From Candidatus Bathyarchaeota archaeon (lineage in GTDB: Archaea > Thermoproteota > Bathyarchaeia > Bathyarchaeales > Bathycorpusculaceae), in NCBI GenBank assembly GCA_026014665.1, contig JAOZHX010000017.1:124001-188000 (forward strand): a DNA stretch of 64,000 nt. Reading direction: 5' to 3'. Shown here one piece after another: positions 9,367 to 17,757 of the stretch. Below the pieces are notes generated by a model that made no database searches, had not been told where the DNA came from, and saw only the letters and a list, made by a program, of their open reading frames with translations. Within the stretch, counting starts at the first letter, position 1, and every line of letters begins with the position of its first letter. The translations under genes were made by a program, and so were the position numbers.

Positions 9367-10062
9367 ATGGCACAAATCGGGACAGGCTGCAAATGCATCG
9401 ACAAAGGCATCAACGGAGGCATCACACCGCAAACTCTCATGTTGATTTATGGAGAGCCTGAAACAGGGAAAACCACCTTAGCAATGCAGTGCGCGATGAA
9501 CTGCGCCAAGCAAAACCTTAAAGTGCTCTTCGTAGACTGCGATAACACGTTCTCTGCTAAAAGGCTCTCGCAGCTTGCAGCTGACCGCTTTGATGAGGTT
9601 GCTGAACGAATCGTATTAGTTAAGCCCAAGGACTTCAGAGAGCAAACTGCCCTTGTAGATCGCATACAAGATTATCTGAGTGCAAAGGTGGGGTTAATCA
9701 TCATTGATACATTCACCTCGTTGTATGGGGCTAAGGTCGCTGAAACACAGGGCAAAGCTTTTTCGGTTAACCGTGAATTGAACAGGCAATTGGCTATTTT
9801 AGCGCAGACTGTGAAAGTTCGAAAAATCCCCCTCATCATAACCAGTCAGGTCCGGAGTTTTTTCACCGAGGAAACCTCAAGCGTTAGACCCGTGGCCACA
9901 CGCGTTTTGAAGTTTTGGGCTGATACCATAATCAGCCTCAAACCCATCGAGTACCCCCAAACAATCAAGGCTGTTATCTTGAAGGCTCAGGGAATTGACC
10001 AAGAAGTAACCTGCTATGTACAAATAGTTGAAAGCGGAATAGTGGAAGCAGAACTGCATTAA
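9367..10062 (+). CDS. radB: RadB-like RecA-family recombination protein
   Basis: Archaeal RadA paralogue thought to assist homologous recombination. 231 residues, just the RecA ATPase core without the N-terminal HhH domain of RadA. It opens with GTGCKCIDKGINGGITPQ, has Walker A YGEPETGKTTLA (about residues 28-38) and Walker B VGLIIIDTFTSLY (about 110-122), then ITSQVRSFF. The Walker A Pro-Glu-Thr variant and short length match RadB. Divergent from the RNase H-fold/Grc3 operon and directly followed by carS. Confidence 0.88.
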   Translation: MAQIGTGCKCIDKGINGGITPQTLMLIYGEPETGKTTLAMQCAMNCAKQNLKVLFVDCDNTFSAKRLSQLAADRFDEVAERIVLVKPKDFREQTALVDRIQDYLSAKVGLIIIDTFTSLYGAKVAETQGKAFSVNRELNRQLAILAQTVKVRKIPLIITSQVRSFFTEETSSVRPVATRVLKFWADTIISLKPIEYPQTIKAVILKAQGIDQEVTCYVQIVESGIVEAELH

Positions 10063-10078
10063 TGTATGGTTGAAACTC

Positions 10079-10597
10079 ATGAGTGTCCTCCTGTTGATTG
10101 CTGAAGCATTAAAATTTATTTTCCCAGCTTACTGCGCCAACGCCACCCCTGTGCTTGCTGGAGGCGGCACCCGTATGGACTTCGAAAGAAACTTTGTTGA
10201 TGGTAAACGCATATTCGGCAACAACAAGACCTTTCGAGGCTTTTTTTTCGGTTGGGGAGTGGGTTTCGGCGTCGGTTTAGCCGAGGGTTTAGTATTTGGT
10301 TGGGAAAGCTACCCCATTCTATTTAGCGTATTAATACCGCTAGGTGCATTACTAGGTGACTTAACGGGTGCCTTCATAAAGAGGAGATTAAACATCGCTC
10401 CAGGAGGGTTATTACCGATTGTCGACCAGGTTGATTTCGTTGTGGGTGCAGTTGTTTTTGCACTCCCTCTTGCATTAATAAGTTGGCAAGGGTTGAGTTG
10501 GCAGGTTGCAGTCACAGTTTTGCTGATTACGCCACCCATCCACTTGTTTACAAACTACTTAGCGTACAGGTTAAAGCTGAAAAAGAACCCGTGGTAG
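10079..10597 (+). CDS. carS: CDP-archaeol synthase
   Basis: Membrane enzyme that activates digeranylgeranylglyceryl phosphate with CTP, a step in archaeal ether-lipid synthesis. The conserved block is FPAYCANATPVLAGGG, then RIFGNNKTFRGFFFG and LGDLTGAFIKRR, with IVDQVDFVVGA near the end, all CarS (former DUF46) signatures. Four to five hydrophobic segments are visible. I choose the ATG at 10079 (MSVLLLIAEAL); a TTG nine bases upstream is also possible. It follows radB by 16 bases. Together with EgsA at 46-47 kb it marks archaeal membrane chemistry. Confidence 0.93.
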   Translation: MSVLLLIAEALKFIFPAYCANATPVLAGGGTRMDFERNFVDGKRIFGNNKTFRGFFFGWGVGFGVGLAEGLVFGWESYPILFSVLIPLGALLGDLTGAFIKRRLNIAPGGLLPIVDQVDFVVGAVVFALPLALISWQGLSWQVAVTVLLITPPIHLFTNYLAYRLKLKKNPW

Positions 10598-10620
10598 CAA
10601 AATCTTTTTTGCTTATCCAC
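10591..10620. terminator. Bidirectional hairpin terminator between carS and the OSTC-like gene
   Basis: GTGG/AGCAAAA at 10591-10602 pairs with TTTTGCT/CCAC at 10607-10620 with a small bulge. The structure spans the carS stop and the stop of the convergent OSTC-like gene and carries a T6 run (10605-10610). The position suits termination of both genes. Confidence 0.45.
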
Positions 10621-11038
10621 CGCTGGTCTTGAACTGGATGGCGCCTTCAAGGAAAATGTATGCTAATAGCAAGAAGGTTACGCCTATAACCAGTAACATG
10701 TAGGCTTGCCTTGGCTTATACGCACTCTTAGTGCTTTGATAAATCGCTAGTAAGCCAACAAAGCCCAGTGAATAGAGAACGACGGATATTATTGTGTCAG
10801 AGACGAATTGCTGGCTGATGCCTGGATACAAAAAGTAAAATCGACCGTTAACGTAGGCTGAAGGGTAGGGCCGAGTGATGAGGGTGAATAGGCCGCCGCC
10901 GAACAAGAAAATTGAGTAAGCGATTCCCGTTAGAGTTATAAGAAACGTTGAGGGCGCATTGGTTGAGAGTTTGCGGAACCATCGGCTAAGAGAAAACGAC
11001 ACAGACGACGAAGGAGCTTTCTTGATTTTAGCAGACAT
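10613..11038 (-). CDS. Small three-TM membrane protein resembling OSTC/Ost3 oligosaccharyltransferase subunits
   Basis: 141 residues with a short cytoplasmic N-terminus and three to four hydrophobic segments: residues about 33-55 (LITLTGIAYSIFLFGGGLF), 77-100 (FVSDTIISVVLYSLGFVGLL) and 113-133 (YMLLVIGVTFLLLAYIFLE). Between the first two lies a short extracellular loop with RPYPSAYVNGRFYFLYPGISQQ. Eukaryotic OSTC has the same order: TM, short loop, (QY)xxEGxxSSxLFTxGxxG, then a TM ending in a small tail. The archaeal stretch QQFVSDTIISVVLYSLGFVG aligns with it by eye. Archaeal AglB lies 4.4 kb away. The similarity is remembered, not computed, so the role in N-glycosylation is inference. Confidence 0.6.
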   Translation of the reverse strand: MSAKIKKAPSSSVSFSLSRWFRKLSTNAPSTFLITLTGIAYSIFLFGGGLFTLITRPYPSAYVNGRFYFLYPGISQQFVSDTIISVVLYSLGFVGLLAIYQSTKSAYKPRQAYMLLVIGVTFLLLAYIFLEGAIQFKTSGG

Positions 11039-11229
11039 TTGTCATTCTTCCCAAATAGTTGCTTTGATACATCTTTAGCTTCATCTCCAGTTAATGAATT
11101 TTTCTGAATCACAATCAAATACTGTTAGATGAGGAACACTTGACGTCCTATCAGACTCTCTTGAATTCTTAAAAGCACCATTAGAGAAAAGCAAAAAACA
11201 ACCACGCTCGCGCCAAGGGCAAAGCCTAC

Positions 11230-13314
11230 TCAGCGTTCTTTCGAGGAACACTGAGGATTGAGGCAGAGTTTCCAAGGCTTCCTGCTTTTGGCATAAACCA
11301 TCATCATAGGCGCGCCACAGCTTTTACATACGCCTATTGCTTTTATAGTACCTGTCTGCGGCAGCGGATAAGCCAAACCACATTTGCCCCCAAAGTAGTT
11401 CGTGCAACCTACAAAGCGTTTCCCAGTCTTCTTAGAACGCAAAACAACCAGTCGTCCATCACAGCATTTGGGGCAGTTACCAACCACACGTTCTTGAAGA
11501 CGCAGATTTTGAAGGGCGTCTTTTAGTTGAGCGCCGATTGTCGTCTCGTTTGCCTTCAACGTAGATGTTATGGGTTTTAAGGCGTCCTTGACGGTTTGGA
11601 GCACAACCTGCTTGTTCTGCTTGCCCTGCTGAATTTCCTCCATTTGCCGCTCCAGCGTTCGCGTAAGCTCTGAAGAAACAACGTCAGGGCAGTATTTTGT
11701 GAGGACGTCAACGACTTCAAAGCCAAGTTCACTTACAAATAGTTGGTCAGTACCGCTGACGTATTTGCGGTCGCTTAGCGTTTGTATGGTTGCTGCACGC
11801 GTGGCTTTGGTGCCGATTTCCTCTTCTTCCATCTTCTCGAGCAACGTGCGAGGATTATACCTGAGGGGAGGCTGAGTCCAATGTTCTTTTAAATTTACGC
11901 TCTTGATACTGACAGGTTGACCCTCGGTTAAACACGGTAAAACAGCATCCTTCAACTGTACATATGGCTGGTAAAACCTCATCCAACCCGCCTTAAGCGT
12001 ACGCAAAGCAGAGAGAAAGAAAGAGTTGCCGTTGAGGCTTATGGTTACTTTTGTGCTTTGATGGATGGCGTCTTCGCCGAAAACAGCCAAAAAACGCTTC
12101 ACAATCAAGTCGAAGAGGTTTCGCTCTGGTAGAGCAAGGGTTTTTTGTGGCAGATTTCCTGTTGGGTAGATGGCTGGGTGAGCAGGGTCAGTTTTTTTGC
12201 CTTCAGCCGGCTTTAAAGACGACTTTGAGAGGAGTTCAGTTGCTTGTTTGGCGTAAAGTGGTGCTCTAGATAGTTTTTTGAGTATCGCTTCGTAGCCGAT
12301 GGTTGGCGGCAGTTTTTGGCTACCTGTGCGTGGGTAGGAAATCAGGGCTGCAAGGTAGAGGCGCTGGGCAGAGTTAGAGGTGCGCATGGGGATGTAGCGA
12401 AAGAGTTTGTAGGCCTCACCTTGGAGGCTGCCTAAATCGAAGGGCAAGGGTGGAGGCTGCGTATACTCTTCTGCGGTAACTTTCTGTATTATGCCTTCGT
12501 TGGTTTTGCAGGCATCCCGCAGCGAAGTGGCTTCTTGGAGGGTTTGCAGTGTTTTGGGGTACTGTATCTCCAAGGTGATGTCGTTTATTGCTATCTTTGC
12601 GGTTAGGGTCCAGTAGGGCTTTGGCGTGAAACTCTTGATGGTTTGCTCGCGTTCCACAAGGAATTTTAGGGTTGGTCCCTGCACTCTGCCCGTGCTGATT
12701 GTAGAATATTGTCCGCTGCTGGCTTTAGCTGCTTCTGTAAGCGCACGAGACAAGTTTATCCCATATAACCAATCAACCTCATGCCTAGTCAGCCCAGCTT
12801 CCACTAACGCAAAATCCATCGTTGGCAATAGATGCGTATAACTTTCTTGCAGTTCCTCCTCAGTGAGCGTGGAGTATTTCATGCGTTTAGCTGACGTCTC
12901 CTTGCCGCCGCATGCATACTTGAGAATCGTGTAGCCTATTATGCTGCCCTCAACGTCAAAATCGCAAGCATCAACAAATCGGTCTGCATTTTCGGCCAGT
13001 TGCGAGATGACTTTGAGCCAAGTCCGAATCTTCGCTGCGCCGCGTTCAGCTTGGTATCGGGGGACCCATTGATAATCGAAAACTGGATATCCTTTCTGTT
13101 TGCTCGTGACAGTGTAAAGGTGCCCAAGCGCTGGGACAACCACGATTTCGCCGTTTCTGTAGGCTTGGTAGTAGGGAACACCGTTGCTGATGTTTCGTTT
13201 GGGTTTTCCCTCGGCATCTAGAGCCGTGGCTATTCTGTTGGCAGCATCCGGTTTTTCAGTGATGATAAGCGTATATTTTCCCAAGCCCTCTAAACCACAC
13301 ACTCGACAATTCAA
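11230..13314 (-). CDS. topA: DNA topoisomerase IA
   Basis: Relaxes negatively supercoiled DNA by single-strand passage. 694 residues. The N-terminal Toprim domain has LIITEKPDAANRIA and the acidic DACDFDVEGSIIGY (the DxDxE metal site, here DFDVEG). The core holds the active-site Tyr in LISYPRTGSQKLP (about residue 325). The C-terminus has zinc motifs (GNCPKCCDGRLVV, GCTNYFGGKCGLAYPL, GVCKSCGAPMMM, LCLNPQC). The reading frame opens with a TTG at 13314 (encoding NCRVCGLEGLGKYT); a start some ten codons later, just before YTLIITEKP, is equally possible. Gene follows the GT2 gene on the opposite side by 42 bases. Confidence 0.94.
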   Translation of the reverse strand: MNCRVCGLEGLGKYTLIITEKPDAANRIATALDAEGKPKRNISNGVPYYQAYRNGEIVVVPALGHLYTVTSKQKGYPVFDYQWVPRYQAERGAAKIRTWLKVISQLAENADRFVDACDFDVEGSIIGYTILKYACGGKETSAKRMKYSTLTEEELQESYTHLLPTMDFALVEAGLTRHEVDWLYGINLSRALTEAAKASSGQYSTISTGRVQGPTLKFLVEREQTIKSFTPKPYWTLTAKIAINDITLEIQYPKTLQTLQEATSLRDACKTNEGIIQKVTAEEYTQPPPLPFDLGSLQGEAYKLFRYIPMRTSNSAQRLYLAALISYPRTGSQKLPPTIGYEAILKKLSRAPLYAKQATELLSKSSLKPAEGKKTDPAHPAIYPTGNLPQKTLALPERNLFDLIVKRFLAVFGEDAIHQSTKVTISLNGNSFFLSALRTLKAGWMRFYQPYVQLKDAVLPCLTEGQPVSIKSVNLKEHWTQPPLRYNPRTLLEKMEEEEIGTKATRAATIQTLSDRKYVSGTDQLFVSELGFEVVDVLTKYCPDVVSSELTRTLERQMEEIQQGKQNKQVVLQTVKDALKPITSTLKANETTIGAQLKDALQNLRLQERVVGNCPKCCDGRLVVLRSKKTGKRFVGCTNYFGGKCGLAYPLPQTGTIKAIGVCKSCGAPMMMVYAKSRKPWKLCLNPQCSSKER

Positions 13315-13356
13315 GTAACCGCAAACGAAAATAAGGTTTACAGTTGCCAGGCAAAG

Positions 13357-14394
13357 TTAGGGTTTGCCGGCGCCTTTAAGCACATATTTTAGCCAGTAAT
13401 AGGTGACCCAAACCGCGTTGGGAATGCCTACAAAAAGACTGATGATGAAGGCTCGGAGTCCTCGTTTGAAGCCTCTGCGCCTAATCTGCAGGAGCGTATA
13501 CACCAATGCGTAGATTGGGAACACTAGCGACAGGTAAAGGTTCCAAACCAAAATTCCGATGATTGTTAACATAATCGCAGGGATATAGAATAGATAGAAA
13601 AGATATCGTTTGTAGAGCAAAAAGAAGTTTAGCGCAATTTTTGGGCTATCTGAAATGTTATAGGCGTAAACTTGGACCTGGGATTTTTTGCGTATGCCCC
13701 GCATTGCGTCTTTAAGGGACATATCGATGCATATATCACTGTATGCAGTGGTGTAGGTGTTCACGTCTAAGACGGTTACGTTGGGGTTGAGCATGATTTT
13801 GAAGCCTTGCGCTCTAGCCCTTAAACAGAAATCCGTATCTTCTTGAATAGTCAACTGAGGATCGAAAGATAACGTGGTTGCCAGTTTTTTAGAGAGAAGC
13901 GTTTGACCCATCATCACTGCCTTAATCTCAAACGGAGCTTCATGGCGCTTGGGATGGGCTAGTTCTTGGAGTTTGGCTGCTATCTCGCTGGTCGAGGCAA
14001 CAGTAACGCTTTTTGCGACTGCACTCATAATATCAGCTTGTTCGGTTTGCAGGGCTTCGACAAGTTTGGCAACGGCGTTTGGCAACATTATTACGTCGCT
14101 GTCCCAGAAAAGCAGCAGTTCACCCTGCATTTTTTGGAGGCAAATGTTTCTGCCTTCGGGAATGTTGCATTTTTGCACAATAACTTTGTACCCGCTGTAA
14201 TCGGCGTTTTTGAGTTTATGTTCGGCGATGTTTGGGGTGCCGTCTTTGCTGTTGCCGTCCACCAAGAGTATGAAAAGTTTATCGTGGGGGTAAGTTTGGC
14301 TTGCTATAGAGTCGAGTACTTCTGATATGATCCAGGCTCGATTTAAGGTGACAATTCCGATTGTTATCAATGGAGTATTTTGCACTAAACCCAC
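13357..14394 (-). CDS. Family 2 glycosyltransferase with C-terminal membrane segments
   Basis: Transfers a sugar from a nucleotide donor, probably in lipid-linked glycan or surface polysaccharide synthesis. N-terminal GT-A fold: TIGIVTLNRAWIISEVLDSI, VDGNSKDGT (donor binding), LLLFWDSDVIMLP (DxD metal site) and the acceptor region IQEDTDFCLRARAQG. Two hydrophobic segments near the C-terminus (LFYIPAIMLTIIGILVWNLY, LRAFIISLFVGIPNAVW region) anchor it. The frame is open to 14484, but that would run under the zinc-ribbon gene's promoter and ribosome site, so I place the start at a GTG near 14394 (14385 also possible). The AglB gene is close by. Confidence 0.85.
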   Translation of the reverse strand: MGLVQNTPLITIGIVTLNRAWIISEVLDSIASQTYPHDKLFILLVDGNSKDGTPNIAEHKLKNADYSGYKVIVQKCNIPEGRNICLQKMQGELLLFWDSDVIMLPNAVAKLVEALQTEQADIMSAVAKSVTVASTSEIAAKLQELAHPKRHEAPFEIKAVMMGQTLLSKKLATTLSFDPQLTIQEDTDFCLRARAQGFKIMLNPNVTVLDVNTYTTAYSDICIDMSLKDAMRGIRKKSQVQVYAYNISDSPKIALNFFLLYKRYLFYLFYIPAIMLTIIGILVWNLYLSLVFPIYALVYTLLQIRRRGFKRGLRAFIISLFVGIPNAVWVTYYWLKYVLKGAGKP

Positions 14395-14482
14395 GCTGCA
14401 TTGAAATCGATTGTTTGGGATAAATGTGTTTCTCAGCAACCGATAAATATGCGATACCATGTCATAATGGAGGGAATTTAAC

Positions 14483-14653
14483 ATGCCACAACGGGTACTG
14501 TGCCATGGGTGTAATCATGTTTTGTATGAAGGCCCTGAACTTAAACCGCCTGACGAGATTATTCAACAATGCGGTGGAAGATGTCCAAAATGTAGTCGAA
14601 AGCTCTCCTTGCTCCCCTTAGACGTCGAAGTTAAACCAGTAAACAAGCGTTGA
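14483..14653 (+). CDS. Small zinc-ribbon protein (56 aa)
   Basis: A short gene with ATG at 14483 and TGA at 14651-14653. A clear GGAGGGA ribosome site at 14469-14475 lies seven bases upstream. The product has a Cys pair CHGC at residues 7-10 and CGGRCPKC at residues 30-37, a classical zinc-ribbon arrangement. VLCHGCNHVLYEGPEL resembles small archaeal zinc-ribbon proteins of unknown role. It is followed seven bases later by a methyltransferase gene, probably in one transcript. Confidence 0.8.
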   Translation: MPQRVLCHGCNHVLYEGPELKPPDEIIQQCGGRCPKCSRKLSLLPLDVEVKPVNKR

Positions 14654-14660
14654 GCCACCA

Positions 14661-15350
14661 TTGGGAGCAGCAGCCGCAATACCCGCTGAACTCCAAGCTG
14701 AGACCCATTGGGAGATGGCAGCCAAAACAAAAATGGGCAAGTACCTCACTAAACTGGAAACTGATTTCATTTCTAGGGCAATTAACCTCTCAAGAGAAAG
14801 CCTGATGGTTATGGATGTGGGCGCGGAAGCTGGACGCTTTTCCTTGTTGGCTGCAAACGGCAAAGCAACGGTTGTCAGCGTGGATTTAGATTCCTATTCT
14901 TTAAAGAGGCTTAGATTAAAAAATAATCAAGTGCACGTTATCCAAGCTGATGCCAGACATTTACCCATCAGAGAGGAAGTGTTCGATGTTATTTTCATGA
15001 TTGAGGTTCTTGATTATATCCCTGAAATGAACCTTGCTTTCTCTGAATGCAAACGCACAATGAAACCTAACGCTGACTGCGTTTTATCATTTGGCAACAA
15101 ATCCAGCATTAAAGCCAAACTGAGAGCGATGCGCGGTAAATCTTATCGCCATTCCTACCGTGAAGCTGTGCAGAGCCTGCGAGAAACAGGGTTCACCATC
15201 AAACGAAGGGTTGGGTACAGTTGGTTACCTTTTGGACGTACCTCTCAGAGTAGTCTGGTGCCTGTTTTAGCTGGAATTGAGAGGGGTTTGGGGCTGAGAA
15301 GGGTTGTTAGGTTTAGCCCATGGGTTATAATTCATATAACTAAGCCATGA
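14661..15350 (+). CDS. Class I SAM-dependent methyltransferase
   Basis: 229 residues with a Rossmann-type SAM fold. Motif I is VMDVGAEAGRFSLLA (about residues 49-63), motif II ends VVSVDLDSYSL, the adenine region is IQADARHLPIREEVFDVIFMIEVLDYI, and the substrate half is LSFGNKSSIKAKL. The target is unknown; the MTase_11-like core is common in archaeal and bacterial metabolite or lipid methyltransferases. The start is a TTG directly after the zinc-ribbon gene; an ATG at 14715 is an alternative. The next gene is AglB, so a lipid or glycan substrate is possible but unproven. Confidence 0.8.
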   Translation: MGAAAAIPAELQAETHWEMAAKTKMGKYLTKLETDFISRAINLSRESLMVMDVGAEAGRFSLLAANGKATVVSVDLDSYSLKRLRLKNNQVHVIQADARHLPIREEVFDVIFMIEVLDYIPEMNLAFSECKRTMKPNADCVLSFGNKSSIKAKLRAMRGKSYRHSYREAVQSLRETGFTIKRRVGYSWLPFGRTSQSSLVPVLAGIERGLGLRRVVRFSPWVIIHITKP

Positions 15351-15436
15351 GAGCCCCTGAAAACTGACTGCTTCATTTTGGAAAGCCATAAATAACGCCC
15401 CAAAGAGTACAATATAACAAAAATGCGAGAGATACA

Positions 15437-17734
15437 TTGAAGAGGATGGCTAAAGTGGGGGACTCACTTAAAGAACGATTAGGAAAAGGCTTCTCAATTT
15501 TCGGTAAGCTACGCATTCAAGTAAGCCACGGCACAATCATAGCTATAGCCGCGTTGCTGCTTATACTCTTTGTCGCCTTTACCGTACGTATTCTACCACT
15601 CCGCTGGGAAAACCTAGCCCAAGGCAAAGTACTCCTAAACGAGTTTGACCCGTACTATCAATTCAGCATCACCAAACACATGGTAGATAACGGGTTACTG
15701 TCACCATATTGGCCAACTCACTGGATCAATTATATGAAATGGTATCCAGACGGCATAGACATGTCCTCATCCCTGCCAGCTCTGCCCATGACGGCAGCGG
15801 TCCTCTACCAAATCGTCTCAGTGTTTGGAGTAAACATCGATCTAATGACATTCTGTTCCGTTTTGCCTGCTGTTATAGCAGTGGTTTCATGTCTCATAAT
15901 GTATTATTTAGGCAAAGACATGGGCGGAAGAACCGTCGGTCTATTCGCTGCCCTTTTCCTGGCTTTGGCGCCTTCTTTCTTACAAAGAAGCGCGCTGGGA
16001 TTCTTTGATACAGAAGTTCCCGGTGTTTTAGGTTTAGTGTTATTCATCTTTTTGTTCCTGAGATCATTGGATAGCAATCGCTCATTACGAGCATCTATCT
16101 TCTATGCTTTAGGGGCGGGTGCTGCCCTGGCATATTTCATTGCAGGTTGGGGTGCAGCCTACTACGTACTTGGATTAACTGTGCTGTTTGTGTTTGTAAT
16201 GGTGATTATCAAAAGGTACAGTCAACGTCTACTAATCAGCTACAGTTTGACGTTCGGTTTAGCATTATTCATAGCTACGAAGGTTCCCTATATATCGCTA
16301 AGTTACCTATTTTCAGGCGCAGTTATCCCTGTTGCTGGAGTGTTTGTGGTGTTGCTTATAGCTGAACTTCTGCGCAACAACATATCTATGCGTACCAAAT
16401 TAATCCTCACAGGTAGCGCGTTGGCAGTTCTTATCGGCGGTTTTGTGACTTTGTGGGTGACAGGTATCTTTGGCAGAAGTGGTTTACAAGGAAAATTCAG
16501 CACCGTGTTGGATCCCTTCATTCGCGCTTCGTCGCCGCTTATTGATTCGGTGGCCGAGCAGAGAATCTCAGCTTGGGGCAACCTCTACATTGAGTTAGGT
16601 ATAAGCATTCTATTCTTCTTGGTAGGCATGTACTTCACCTTGAGGAACCCCACAAACCGAAACATATTCCTGTTGCTCTTTGCGGTTACTTCCCTCTACT
16701 TCGCCACTTCGATGGTTCGCCTACTGGTGCTTTTCGCCCCAGCATTTGCCATAATCGCAGGAATAGGAATACTTAGCGTAATCAAGCCGTTCTTCACGCT
16801 ACTCAAGGAGTCGCCAAGAGTCTTAGCGAAATCAAAACGCAGACTAGCAAGAGTCAGCAAAGAGTATAGCGGCGTCGCCGTCTTCATAATTTTCATGATT
16901 CTGGTGACAAACTTTGCGTTCTCGCCGCAAACAGGTGGAATGCCACGGGCCATTTCACAAGCCTTTACGCCCACAGCCATTAGCGCTTCAAGCTTACCTG
17001 TAGGTGGTCCTGGACTCTCAGCCCCTGTTGGTGCATGGCTTGACGCCGTACACTACCTCAACAATAATGTGCCTTCATCAACCGCTGTTGTAATGTGGTG
17101 GGATTACGGCAACTGGTTAAGTGACCTTGGAAACGTCACCAGCCTTTGCGATAACACGACTGTGAATAGTACGCAGATAGAGAACGTGGGATTCATCTTC
17201 ATGGCTAACGAGAACCAATCCATGCGGATGTTATCTGCCTATGGGCAAGATCGCGTCAAATACATCGCTGTCTTCACGGTGCTCTACGTTAGCCCAACTA
17301 GCAGTGGAACATACGTTGCAACGCCTGCTGGATATGGAGATGAAGGCAAATGGAGTTGGATGGCAAAAATCTCTGGACAAGCCAAAGACAGGTTCATCAA
17401 AGAAGGCTACATAACCGCTGCAGATGCGTGGACTGACGAAACAGCATTCGGTTCCTCACAATCAGGTCAATGGGTTTGGAATGAGAAAGGCTTAAACTGC
17501 ACAGTCTTTGAACTCATGAACTACGCAGAAGTCCAGTACGCCCAACGGATGAGCGCTTCCGGTCTCTTTAGTATATCTCCTGACCAAACAACCACTGCAC
17601 CAAAGTACTTCAAAGAAGCCTACTTTGCAGGCATAAACACATCGCCGACTCAATACGGCTACTTGGTTCCAATCGTTGCAATATACTCGATTGATTGGGC
17701 AGCCTACAACGCAGACATGGGCATAACTGGCTAA
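15437..17734 (+). CDS. aglB: Oligosaccharyltransferase AglB (STT3)
   Basis: Membrane enzyme that transfers lipid-linked oligosaccharide to Asn in N-X-S/T sequons on the outer face. 765 residues with about 12 hydrophobic segments in the first 500 residues. The DxD-like catalytic motif EFDPYYQF lies at about residue 70 and the WWDYGNW signature at about residue 554 in the soluble C-terminal domain. The DK/MI-type motif region is less clear. The start may be the TTG at 15437 or the ATG at 15446 (both in MKRMAKVG). It is followed by a UDP-GlcNAc-1-P-transferase-like gene, giving an N-glycosylation pair. Confidence 0.96.
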   Translation: MKRMAKVGDSLKERLGKGFSIFGKLRIQVSHGTIIAIAALLLILFVAFTVRILPLRWENLAQGKVLLNEFDPYYQFSITKHMVDNGLLSPYWPTHWINYMKWYPDGIDMSSSLPALPMTAAVLYQIVSVFGVNIDLMTFCSVLPAVIAVVSCLIMYYLGKDMGGRTVGLFAALFLALAPSFLQRSALGFFDTEVPGVLGLVLFIFLFLRSLDSNRSLRASIFYALGAGAALAYFIAGWGAAYYVLGLTVLFVFVMVIIKRYSQRLLISYSLTFGLALFIATKVPYISLSYLFSGAVIPVAGVFVVLLIAELLRNNISMRTKLILTGSALAVLIGGFVTLWVTGIFGRSGLQGKFSTVLDPFIRASSPLIDSVAEQRISAWGNLYIELGISILFFLVGMYFTLRNPTNRNIFLLLFAVTSLYFATSMVRLLVLFAPAFAIIAGIGILSVIKPFFTLLKESPRVLAKSKRRLARVSKEYSGVAVFIIFMILVTNFAFSPQTGGMPRAISQAFTPTAISASSLPVGGPGLSAPVGAWLDAVHYLNNNVPSSTAVVMWWDYGNWLSDLGNVTSLCDNTTVNSTQIENVGFIFMANENQSMRMLSAYGQDRVKYIAVFTVLYVSPTSSGTYVATPAGYGDEGKWSWMAKISGQAKDRFIKEGYITAADAWTDETAFGSSQSGQWVWNEKGLNCTVFELMNYAEVQYAQRMSASGLFSISPDQTTTAPKYFKEAYFAGINTSPTQYGYLVPIVAIYSIDWAAYNADMGITG

Positions 17735-17757
17735 ATCACAGAGCAGGAAGCGACACT

